Origin: Haliotis asinina | Taxonomy: Eukaryota > Mollusca > Gastropoda > Lepetellida > Haliotidae | Assembly (NCBI RefSeq): GCF_037392515.1 | Contig: NC_090283.1 | Coordinates: forward strand, 21,271,001 to 21,335,000 | Length of the DNA stretch: 64,000 bases | Direction of reading: 5' to 3' | Shown here: positions 11,601 to 23,410 of the stretch, piece after piece | Numbering within the stretch: position 1 is the stretch's first letter | Layout of the letters: every line of letters starts with the position of its first letter | Made by a program: the position numbers and the translations under genes | Notes under the pieces: generated by a model | What the model was told of the DNA's origin: nothing | What the model saw: the letters and a program-made list of their open reading frames with translations, nothing else | The model's database searches: none

Positions 11601-14600
11601 TCAGAAGGTACACTTACCATAAGAATTAGCACTAATCGTTCATCAGGAGGTACACTTACCAGAAGAACTAGCACAAATCGTTCATCAGAAGGTACACTTA
11701 CCAGAAGAATTAGCACTAATCGTTCATCAGAAGGTACACTTACCAGAAGAATTAGCACTAATCGTTCATCAGAAGGTACACTTACCAGAAGAATTAGCAC
11801 TAATCGTTCATCAGAAGGTACACTTACCAGAAGAATTAGCACTAATCGTTCATCAGAAGGTACACTTACCATAAGAACTAGCACTAATCGTTCATCAGAA
11901 GGTACACTTACCAGAAGAATTAGCACTAATCGTTCATCAGAAGGTACACTTACCATAAGAATTAGCACAAATCGTTCATCAGAAGGTACACTTACCAGAA
12001 GAATTAGCACTAATCGTTCATCAGAAGGTACACTTACCAGAAGAATTAGCACTAATCGTTCATCAGAAGGTACACTTACCATAAGAATTAGCACAAATCG
12101 TTCATCAGAAGGTACACTTACCAGAAGAATTAGCACTAATCGTTCATCAGAAGGTACACTTACCAGAAGAATTAGCACTAATCGTTCATCAGAAGGTACA
12201 CTTACCATAAGAATTAGCACTAATCGTTCATCAGAAGGTACACTTACCATAAGAATTAGCACTAATCGTTCATCAGAAGGTACACTTACCATAAGAATTA
12301 GCACAAATCGTTCATCAGAAGGTACACTTACCAGAAGAATTAGCACAAATCGTTCATCAGGAGGTACACTTACCATAAGAATTAGCACAAATCGTTCATC
12401 AGAAGGTACACTTACCAGAAGAATTAGCACAAATCGTTCATCAGAAGGTACACTTACCATAAGAATTAGCACTAATCGTTCATCAGAAGGTACACTTACC
12501 AGAAGAATTAGCACAAATCGTTCATCAGGAGGTACACTTACCAGAAGAATTAGCACTAATCGTTCATCAGAAGGTACACTTACCATAAGAACTAGCACTA
12601 ATCGTTCATCAGAAGGTACACTTACCATAAGAATTAGCACAAATCGTTCATCAGAAGGTACACTTACAATAGGAATTAGCACAAATCGTTCATCAGGAGG
12701 TACACTTACCATAAGAATTAGCACTAATCGTTCATCAGAAGGTACACTTACCATAAGAATTAGCACAAATCGTTCATCAGGAGGTACACTTACCAGAAGA
12801 ATTAGCACTAATCGTTCATCAGGAGGTACACTTACCAGAAGAATTAGCACTAATCGTTCATCAGGAGGTACACTTACCAGAAGAATTAGCACTAATCGTT
12901 CATCAGGAGGTACACTTACCAGAAGAATTAGCACTAATCGTTCATCAGGAGGTACACTTACCATAAGAATTAGCACTAATCGTTCATCAGGAGGTACACT
13001 TACCATAAGAATTAGCACTAATCGTTCATCAGGAGGTACACTTACAAGAAGAATTAGCACTAATCGTTCATCAGAAGGTACACTTACCAGAAGAATTAGC
13101 ACTAATCGTTCATCAGAAGGTACACTTACCAGAAGAATTAGCACTAATCGTTCATCAGAAGGTACTCTTACCATAAGAATTAGCACAAATCGTTCATCAG
13201 TAGGTACACTTACCATAAGAATTAGCACTAATCGTTCATCAGAAGGTACACTTACCAGAAGAATTAGCACTAATCGTTCATCAGAAGGTACTCTTACCAT
13301 AAGAATTAGCACTAATCGTTCATCAGAAGGTACTCTTACCATAAGAATTAGCACTAATCGTTCATCAGAAGGTACACTTACCATAAGAATTAGCACTAAT
13401 CGTTCATCAGAAGGTACACTTACCATAAGAATTAGCACTAATCGTTCATCAGAAGGTACTCTTACCATAGGAATTAGCACAAATCGTTCATCAGAAGGTA
13501 CTCTTACCATAAGAATTAGCACTAATCGTTCATCAGAAGGTACACTTACCATAAGAATTAGCACTAATCGTTCATCAGAAGGTACACTTACCATAAGAAT
13601 TAGCACAAATCGTTCATCAGAAGGTACTCTTACCATAAGAATTAGCACTAATCGTTCATCAGAAGGTACACTTACCAGAAGAATTAGCACAAATCGTTCA
13701 TCAGAAGGTACACTTACCATAAGAATTAGCACAAATCGTTCAGCAGGAGGTACATTTACCAGAAGAATTAGCACTAATCGTTCATCAGAAGGTACATTTA
13801 CCATAAGAATTAGCACAAATCGTTCAGCAGGAGGTACATTTACCAGAAGAATTAGCACTAATCGTTCATCAGAAGGTACATTTACCAGAAGAATTAGCAC
13901 TAATCGTTCATCAGAAGGTACACTTACCAGAAGAATTAGCACAAATCGTTCAGCAGAAGGTACAGTTACCAGAAGAATTAGCACTAATCGTTCATCAGAA
14001 GGTACACTTACCATAAGAATTAGCACTAATCGTTCATCAGAAGGTACACTTACCATAAGAATTAGCACTAATCGTTCATCAGAAGGTACACTTACCATAA
14101 GAATTAGCACTAATCGTTCATCAGAAGGTACATTTACCAGAATAATTAGCACTAATCGTTCATCAGAAGGTACACTTGCCAGAAGAATTAGCACAAATCG
14201 TTCAGCAGGAGGTACATTTACCAGAAGAATTAGCACTAATCGTTCATCAGAAGGTACACTTACCAGAAGAATTAGCACTAATCGTTCATCAGAAGGTACA
14301 CTTACCATAAGAACTAGCACTAATCGTTCATCAGAAGGTACACTTACCAGAAGAATTAGCACTAATCGTTCATCAGAAGGTACACTTACCATAAGAATTA
14401 GCACTAATCGTTCATCAGAAGGTACACTTACCATAAGAATTAGCACTAATCGTTCATCAGAAGGTACACTTACCATAAGAATTAGCACTAATCGTTCATC
14501 AGAAGGTACTCTTACCATAGGAATTAGCACAAATCGTTCATCAGAAGGTACTCTTACCATCAGAAATAGCACTAATCGTTCATCAGAAGGTACACTTACC

Positions 14601-17600
14601 ATAAGAATTAGCACTAATCGTTCATCAGAAGGTACTCTTACCATAAGAATTAGCACAAATCGTTCATCAGAAGGTACTCTTACCATAAGAATTAGCACTA
14701 ATCGTTCATCAGAAGGTACACTTACCAGAAGAATTAGCACAAATCGTTCATCAGAAGGTACACTTACCATAAGAATTAGCACAAATCGTTCAGCAGGAGG
14801 TACATTTACCAGAAGAATTAGCACTAATCGTTCATCAGAAGGTACATTTACCAGAAGAATTAGCACAAATCGTTCAGCAGGAGGTACATTTACCAGAAGA
14901 ATTAGCACCAATCGTTCATCAGAAGGTACACTTACCAGAAGAATTAGCACTAATCGTTCATCAGAAGGTACACTTACCAGAAGAATTAGCACAAATCGTT
15001 CAGCAGGAGGTACATTTACCAGAAGAATTAGCACTAATCGTTCATCAGAAGGTACACTTACCATAAGAATTAGCACAAATCGTTCATCAGAAGGTACACT
15101 TACCATAAGAATTAGCACAAATCGTTCATCAGAAGGTACACTTACCATAAGAATTAGCACTAATCGTTCATCAGAAGGTACACTTACCAGAAGAATTAGC
15201 ACAAATCGTTCATCAGAAGGTACACTTACCATAAGAATTAGCACTAATCGTTCATCAGGAGGTACACTTACCAGAAGAACTAGCACAAATCGTTCATCAG
15301 AAGGTACACTTACCAGAAGAACTAGCACAAATCGTTCATCAGAAGGTACACTTACCAGAAGAATTAGCACTAATCGTTCAGCAGAAGGTACACTTACCAG
15401 AAGAATTAGCACTAATCGTTCATCAGAAGGTACACTTACCAGAAGAATTAGCACTAATCGTTCATCAGAAGGTACACTTACCATAAGAACTAGCACTAAT
15501 CGTTCATCAGAAGGTACACTTACCAGAAGAATTAGCACTAATCGTTCATCAGAAGGTACACTTACCATAAGAATTAGCACAAATCGTTCATCAGAAGGTA
15601 CACTTACCAGAAGAATTAGCACTAATCGTTCATCAGAAGGTACACTTACCATAAGAATTAGCACAAATCGTTCATCAGAAGGTACACTTACCAGAAGAAT
15701 TAGCACTAATCGTTCATCAGAAGGTACACTTACCAGAAGAATTAGCACTAATCGTTCATCAGAAGGTACACTTACCATAAGAATTAGCACTAATCGTTCA
15801 TCAGAAGGTACACTTACCATAAGGATTAGCACTAATCGTTCATCAGAAGGTACACTTACCATATGAATTAGCACAAATCGTTCATCAGAAGGTACACTTA
15901 CCAGAAGAATTAGCACAAATCGTTCATCAGGAGGTACACTTACCATAAGAATTAGCACAAATCGTTCATCAGAAGGTACACTTACCAGAAGAATTAGCAC
16001 AAATCGTTCATCAGAAGGTACACTTACCATAAGAATTAGCACTAATCGTTCATCAGAAGGTACACTTACCAGAAGAATTAGCACAAATCGTTCATCAGGA
16101 GGTACACTTACCAGAAGAATTAGCACAAATCGTTCATCAGAAGGTACACTTACCATAAGAATTAGCACTAATCGTTCATCAGAAGGTACACTTACCATAA
16201 GAATTAGCACAAATCGTTCATCAGAAGGTACACTTACAATAGGAATTAGCACAAATCGTTCATCAGGAGGTACACTTACCATAAGAATTAGCACTAATCG
16301 TTCATCAGAAGGTACACTTACCATAAGAATTAGCACAAATCGTTCATCAGGAGGTACACTTACCAGAAGAATTAGCACTAATCGTTCATCAGGAGGTACA
16401 CTTACCAGAAGAATTAGCACTAATCGTTCATCAGGAGGTACACTTACCAGAAGAATTAGCACTAATCGTTCATCAGGAGGTACACTTACCAGAAGAATTA
16501 GCACTAATCGTTCATCAGGAGGTACACTTACCAGAAGAATTAGCACTAATCGTTCATCAGGAGGTACACTTACCATAAGAATTAGCACTAATCGTTCATC
16601 AGGAGGTACACTTACCAGAAGAATTAGCACTAATCGTTCATCAGAAGGTACACTTACCAGAAGAATTAGCACTAATCGTTCATCAGAAGGTACACTTACC
16701 AGAAGAATTAGCACTAATCGTTCATCAGAAGGTACTCTTACCATAAGAATTAGCACAAATCGTTCATCAGAAGGTACACTTACCATAAGAATTAGCACTA
16801 ATCGTTCATCAGAAGGTACACTTACCAGAAGAATTAGCACTAATCGTTCATCAGAAGGTACTCTTACGATAAGAATTAGCACTAATCGTTCATCAGAAGG
16901 TACATTTACCAGAAGAATTAGCACTAATCGTTCATCAGAAGGTACACTTACCATAAGAATTAGCACTAATCGTTCATCAGAAGGTACACTTACCATAAGA
17001 ATTAGCACTAATCGTTCATCAGAAGGTACTCTTACCATAGGAATTAGCACAAATCGTTCATCAGAAGGTACTCTTACCATAAGAATTAGCACTAATCGTT
17101 CATCAGAAGGTACACTTACCATAAGAATTAGCACTAATCGTTCTTCAGAAGGTACACTTACCATAAGAATTAGCACAAATCGTTCATCAGAAGGTACTCT
17201 TACCATAAGAATTAGCACTAATCGTTCATCAGAAGGTACACTTACCATAAGAATTAGCACAAATCGTTCATCAGAAGGTACACTTACCATAAGAATTAGC
17301 ACAAATCGTTCAGCAGGAGGTACATTTACCAGAAGAATTAGCACTAATCGTTCATCAGAAGGTACATTTACCAGAAGAATTAGCACAAATCGTTCAGCAG
17401 GAGGTACATTTACCAGAAGAATTAGCACTAATCGTTCATCAGAAGGTACATTTACCAGAAGAATTAGCACTAATCGTTCATCAGAAGGTACACTTACCAG
17501 AAGAATTAGCACAAATCGTTCAGCAGAAGGTACATTTACCAGAAGAATTAGCACTAATCGTTCATCAGAAGGTACACTTACCATAAGAATTAGCACTAAT

Positions 17601-18100
17601 CGTTCATCAGAAGGTACACTTACCATAAGAATTAGCACAAATCGTTCATCAGAAGGTACACTTACCATAAGAATTAGCACTAATCGTTCATCAGAAGGTA
17701 CATTTACCAGAAGAATTAGCACTAATCGTTCATCAGAAGGTACACTTGCCAGAAGAATTAGCACAAATCGTTCAGCAGGAGGTACATTTACCAGAAGAAT
17801 TAGCACTAATCGTTCATCAGAAGGTACACTTACCAGAAGAATTAGCACTAATCGTTCATCAGAAGGTACACTTACCAGAAGAATTAGCACTAATCGTTCA
17901 TCAGAAGGTACACTTACCAGAAGAATTAGCACTAATCTTTCATCAGAAGGTACACTTTCCAGAATAATTAGCACTAATCGTTCATCAGGAGGTACATTTA
18001 CTAGAAGAATTAGCACTAATCGTTCATCAGAAGATACATTTACCGGAAGAATTAGCACTAATCGTTCACCAGAAGGTACTCTTACCAGAATATTTAGCAC
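5591..18100 (-). other. Giant stop-free reading frame across the satellite (4,169 codons); probably not a gene
   Basis: The - strand reads as about 296 copies of a 14-residue unit, consensus VPSDERLVLILMVS, and ends inside the diverged left-edge monomers. The + strand has a similar frame (5634-15866, unit ISTNRSSEGTLTIR) broken by a single stop. Variation in the minus frame is mostly amino-acid changing (L/M, L/F, S/P, D/A, S/N/R) and the two strands are open together, so I see no sign of coding constraint. The monomer has few codons one step from a stop, and by eye only a few dozen private changes exist, so absence of stops needs no selection. No signal peptide, splice-supported start or known domain is visible. 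Confidence 0.2.
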
Positions 18101-18150
18101 TAGTATTTCATCACAAGGTGCTTACCAGAAAAGTTAGCACTAATCCAAAT
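5690..18150. repeat. 42-bp satellite array, about 296 copies, with higher-order structure
   Basis: Consensus monomer in two parts: ATTAGCACTAATCGTTCATC then AGAAGGTACACTTACCATAA then GA. A small set of positions varies (ACT/ACA, CAT/CAG, GAA/GGA, TCA/GCA, ACACTT/ACTCTT/ACATTT). Rare variants show a higher-order repeat: CTTACAATAGGA occurs at 7455, 10773, 12663 and 16233 (spacings 79, 45 and 85 monomers), and CCATCAGAAAT at 9055, 11071 and 14557 (48 and 83 monomers). The block of GGAGG-type monomers (around 7.6, 12.8 and 16.4 kb) and the GCAGGAGG/ACATTT block recur with the same spacing. Monomers decay again after 18060. Being 14 codons long and stop-free, the repeat is open in one frame on each strand. 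Confidence 0.97.
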
Positions 18151-18574
18151 GCAAATGTCGGAGCCATGTTTGACGAAATCTGTTGAAAAAATCACTTGGA
18201 TCTGGGTTACAGGTCAGAGATAGTATAGTGATTTATCTGACGATTAGATACGTGTCACGAGAGTAAACATGACGAGCTGACAGTAACAGCAGTTCGCGTA
18301 CAAAATAAATCCTCGTTCACCCGAACGATATCGTTTTCAGGGACATTGTGGGGGTTGACGTAGGGGTGTTCGGACGAATGAAACAATGACAGGTAAAACT
18401 GTTGGTTTTTAGACGATCGCGATCCTTTACGCATCCCAAGTGGGATTTTCGAGTTAGGTATGGTGACTTGTCTGTCTGCCTAGTCTCTTTAATGCCGAAA
18501 TCGAGGTCTATGTCAGACAGCGTGTGATTGAAATCATGAGCATGCATCTACGCAATACGTCACCCAGACCGAGC

Positions 18575-19115
18575 ACGTGGTCTCGTTTGTCGCCTCTCAC
18601 GACAAGCTTGGGTTGCTTTCAACTTGCTGAAGAATCACTCTAACACTGATCCGCACGGGTCCTTGATGATCTGGTGCTCGGGATCGATAATTTGGTTCAT
18701 TGCGTGTCATTGTACCAAATCGTTTTAACTTTTGTCCGTAATATCAGTCACTGGAATGTATGGTTCAACTTCGTCGTGGAATAGCTGAAAGACTGCGACA
18801 TAAAACATCTACCATGGGCGGACTCAGATGAGGGGTGTAGGGATGTGCAACCCCCACCCCTTCCTTCTCCCTTGATGTATTTTGTCCTGAGGAGCATTTT
18901 CTCCAAACCTTTGGGGAATCTTCATGATTTATGTAGCCGGGGCCAGGGCGGTGGGGTAGACCCGTGGTTAAAGCGTTCGCTCGTGACGGGGAAGGCCCGG
19001 GTTCGACTTCCCACAGGACTACAATGTGTAAATCCCATTTCTGATACCCCCCACTGTATTTTTGCTGGAATATTGCCAAACGAGGCGTAAAACCATACTC
19101 ACTCACTCAGACACG
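18575..19115. repeat. SINE fragment and a tRNA-derived SINE
   Basis: A piece of the long SINE-type element lies at 18575-18680 (GTCGCCTCTCACGACAAGC). At about 18927-19115 lies a plus-oriented SINE with a tRNA-like head: A-box-like GTGGTTAAAGCGTTCG and B-box-like GGTTCGACTTCC. It is followed by a body ending GCTGGAATATTGCC...GGCGTAAAACCATACTCACTC. The tail is shared with the other, non-tRNA-headed family. Bases 18150-18570 hold nothing recognised. Confidence 0.8.
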
Positions 19116-21169
19116 AGCGTTAATCACAGAGCTGTAATGATAACAAAGGAATCTAACCTGGATTAATGCTCGCAGGATAAACAGGAATAGAACAGGATTA
19201 ACAATAACAGGATCGCCAGGAGTAATTGCTTTTATAATAAAATGTTGGTGTTTAGTTAAGTTTAGACATATTTTATTCACAATATGAAAACGACTGGGGA
19301 TAAGATTTTTAACCTATAAAACCCCTCTCCAAAGATATTTACAATCACTTATTACATCACAAGAAGTCTAAAAGAAATACAAATATTCTTGTTCTTGGCA
19401 AGCAGATATTGTTTGAATTTCTTAGATTATATTGACGCTTGGAGCCCACGCGTTGAGGAATCATTTCTGTTAGGTAGACTGGACCTTTGTCGTTTTGAAT
19501 ATTTTAGAACAAGGACAATTTTTGTATTCTTCTGCGCTCTGATATTGCTCCCAAGTCTGTTTCATAATAAAATGAATTAAAAGAAGAATATTTAGGAAGT
19601 CCGGCAATAATTCTAGCAGCTTTAATCTGCAGGATTTCCAATTTTAAACTTAGTTCTTTTCCGCAGCCATCCCAGATTTCGTATGCGTACTCAAAGTGAG
19701 GTCTTATAAAAACTGTGTAAATATTTAGAAGTGCATTTGTGTTAGAATATATTTAAGTTTTCTCATTGAGTAAATCATTTTAGAGGTTTTTGGACCATTT
19801 GCACTTCGATGAAAGTATTATCCCCAAATGCTTATGATTTTCTACAGCTTTAACAGTAGTATGGTCAAATAATAACTTAAATGAGGAAGTATTATCTTTA
19901 AGTGAGAAAAGTACTGATTCTGTCTTATCTGGGTTGTATGCTATCAACCACTTGTTTGCCCAGTCGTTTAAACGTCTGAGATTTACGTTTAATGAGGTTT
20001 CGATTTTGTTAAGATTTCCGGTCACATTGCCTAATGATGTTTCATCTGCAAATAGTCACGTAATGCAATCTAACTCATCAGCAATATCATTCACATAAAC
20101 AATGAGTGAAAACGGACCCAGCTCTGATCCTTGTTGTACGCCAGCTTGGAGTAACCTTGGTTTAGACAGGGCTCCATTAACAAAGACTTTTTGATAGCGC
20201 TTACATGTGTAATTGCATAACCACTCTAACAGTCTACCTTTAATACCACATATTTCCAATTTATGTATAAGCCCTCTGTGCCAAACACGGTCAAAAGCCT
20301 CCTAAACATCACAAAAGATCATACAATACTGGTTTTTATCATCTAGAGCTTGACATATTTGATGATATATTTCAATAAATTGATGGACAGTTGAACTTCG
20401 AGCTTGAAAACCAGCTTAGTATTTGTACAATAACTTGTTCTCGTTGAAATAATTAGATATATGCTTGAATACTACTCTCTCTAACAGTTTACCGACACAA
20501 CTTATACGAGATATCGGCCTGTAGTTTGATGCTTCAGTCTTGTCACCTTTCTTGAATACAAGCATTACGTGTGCTAGTTTCCATTCTGATGGATACACAC
20601 CTTGTAGTAATGACAATTCAAAAAGCAAGCATAATGGCACACTCATTGAATGAGCAGTGTCTTTTAACAGCTTATGGCTTCTTCTGTCCGGACCCGAAGC
20701 TTTACTCAGAGGCAAACATTTACTTATATCTGTAATTTCCTGTTTAGTCACTGTTATAAATTCTAGTGGAATTTGTACGTCTGTCAAACTGAGGAGGAGA
20801 CATATTCTCGTCATTTACACAGGAGATCGAGGCAAAGTAGTCGTTTAAAAATTCAGCTTTATCAATATCGGAGAAAAGCGACGGGTCATCATCAGTGGGA
20901 TGCTGTTTGAGAGCAGGAATGCAAGTTGCTGTACTTGAATGTTTTACAACATACCGTAACCTTTTCCAGTAAGAGGATTTATTTGTAAAGTGCATTTCAG
21001 TGATAAAGTCATCAAGATTGGAATAAACTTCTCTTTTGCATGGTGTTTCATGTTGTTGACCTTATTTCTCTGTTTCTTATACAATCGAATAGCTCTTTTG
21101 TAGCAGTATGTTTTTAATGTTGTATTTCACAGCATAATTCATACAAATCATTCATCACATATTTCATAG

Positions 21170-21945
21170 CCATCATTATCTGTTCAATGTTCATTTCTTC
21201 CATGTTGTCTGTGTCTTGCCGTTGAATGCCACCTCTGTACATCTTCACCTTTTTCTTCTGTTTCTGGAGCCTTGTCAACAAGGATTTCCCTTCACTTCCT
21301 CTCTATTCTTAGCTAGGTAACCCATTCTTTGGGAGTTTCCCTTTTCTATTAATAGGACAAAACAAGGACTTCCTTTGATGTGCTACCTATATTCTTATTG
21401 GCTATTGTGCCCTCTGTCCAGACTTCCTTTGGCCACCTGTTTACCACCTCACTTCACTTGCTATTGCTGAGGTGGACACATCATTTCGTTTTCCAGGTAT
21501 GGCCAATTTTCTAATCTGTTTCCATCTGCCTCTTCACTTCATAATTCCCTATAAAAAGGTGCAAAATGTCCTTTAAACAATAATAAAATATAATTAAAAG
21601 TAATATTTAATCAATAATTCTACAATTTAAGGAATATATATTACATTTGTATAATTAAGGTAAACTGTAAACATGGCTTGGACAATGTGCTTTTTGAATG
21701 TTTCAATAACTTTATGCAGGTGCTTTAAAAGGATATTGGATAATTTGCTGTGATATATACACTAGCTGATATTTACTGTGATATTTTGAACTGTTTAATA
21801 TGTAAATTTATCAGAATTATTTACTTGGTTCCCAAATTTTATGACTTCACTGGCTGTTGCTGAAGTGGAAACATCATTTCGTTTTCCAGGACTTGTCTCA
21901 GCGACAGCTTCATTCCTCATTAGAATAAATCTTCATTATCACCAC
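21170..21945. mobile_element. Unclassified insertion in the LINE, with an internal direct repeat
   Basis: It separates LINE linker text at about 21140 from linker text at about 21950. It contains two related blocks with GCTGA(G/A)GTGGA and ACATCATTTCGTTTTCCAGG, at about 21452-21500 and 21843-21893. The left end of the large tandem duplication (21731) falls inside it, so the right-hand unit carries only its right part. Family unknown. Confidence 0.45.
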
Positions 21946-22199
21946 CATTGCCAGAGCCGAACCAACAAACACACGGATACAATCTCACTGTCTGTTCGTT
22001 TTGATTTCTTTCTCATTCTATTCCGTTTTCTGCATTCCCGTTTCAACTCAGAATCGAACCAGGGCTTATCATCGGGACGAATCGTTACAGTTTTAGATTG
22101 GACACGTGATATAGCATATCCTGAGAAAGTATCGTGGAAGACTTTGCATGCATCATCAACACATTCACGGTTGTTGACAATATCGCCCCAATGGTAAGA

Positions 22200-23410
22200 G
22201 TTCCACCCGTAACCCACGCTTGAAAAGTATTCTGTTTATTAGGATTGTTTCGAGGTTTCAGAGTTAGGTAATGATCTTAGGGTAGGGGCTAGGATGTGGT
22301 TTAGGGTAATGGTTAGTGTTAACGAGTTTTGATACATAATCATCTGTTCTTATTTGTAGAATCATAAAATTAAATCAGTATTTTCAATAAGATTGTTAAG
22401 CTAATTGTATTTACCAGTTTTGTAACACCATACCTGTGTAGTAAAACACATTTTGGTGGTGATATTGTGGCAGAGACACAACTATGTACATAGGGATTTT
22501 ATTATAATTTTAATGTTTTCTATTCTGTACATGTATATCTGTAGGCTACTTAATAGGTCATGTGCCCCTCAAACCCTTAACAAACCTAGCCATGACGTGC
22601 TCAACTGATTGGCCAAACTAACTCTCCAAGTTAAACCTCTTGTCTAATAGACTGCACTCTGCACAAAGTCACTACAAGTTCGACAAGTTCAGAGACACTT
22701 GACAAATCACGTTAGTTTAATATATCCCTGTATATTTATATCATTGCACCTATATGTTGTGATACGTTAAATATGTTCTGTTAAAGTAAACTAGGCGTTT
22801 GAGATTGTCTAAACGTCATCCATTACCTATAAACATAAATATGCTAAACCAGGCTTAGCAGTTGTAAAGTTTTTTTTGTAGTTACTAACAACCTTTCTAT
22901 ATCTTTACTCTTGCGCGCATGAAATATTTAAGTCCGAATGTGTATTTTAATTCTGTTTAGTAGGTGTATACAATGTGCGCATATAACATTTCACATAGCA
23001 CATAAATTGTAAAGCTGTTACTCTCAGTTATGAGAGTAATTATATTTTATTCAGATATAATCGAGATACAGATTGTTGCTGTGCTGTGTCGTCACCCAAG
23101 TCTCACCCACATGGTAGGCTCATTGTTTGAATGATTCAAGTTCACAACCTTGTTTAAATTAGAATGTTTATCCATATGTGTCTTGCTATATACTCGATAA
23201 GATAAGTTGTAGCCTTATCGTGTATTTTGTTATCTAATCTGTTTATAGCTATTAGTAATACGTATTGCACATTCATGATTTTATGTACTATTTATTGTAT
23301 CATTATTTCTGTAAATGTTTCAGGGTGACTTATCGACAACAAAATAAACATTCCTCGGGCAATAGCTCACACCCGTAGCGTGTGTTTGTCCTTTGTACAT
23401 TCACTACCCT
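22200..23410. mobile_element. LTR-like insertion, about 1.2 kb (copy A)
   Basis: Non-coding, AT-rich block sitting between two parts of the LINE. Near its right end it has a polyadenylation-like AATAAA followed by a TGTGTTTGTCC run, as in many LTRs. Ends and family are not certain, so this is a solo-LTR-like fossil at best. The same insertion is present in the right-hand tandem unit, so it predates the duplication. Confidence 0.4.

Noticed and set aside
5634-15866. Plus-strand frame of 3,410 codons (ISTNRSSEGTLTIR repeats) as a gene
   Set aside because: It is the mirror consequence of a stop-free 42-bp monomer. It starts in degenerate edge monomers and has no supporting exon or domain.
5690-18150. 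CRISPR-like array
   Set aside because: There are no unique spacers; the whole 42 bp is the repeat, and the DNA is clearly animal.
18927-19060. Functional tRNA gene
   Set aside because: A- and B-box-like words are present, but the cloverleaf is not complete and the segment continues into a SINE body and tail.
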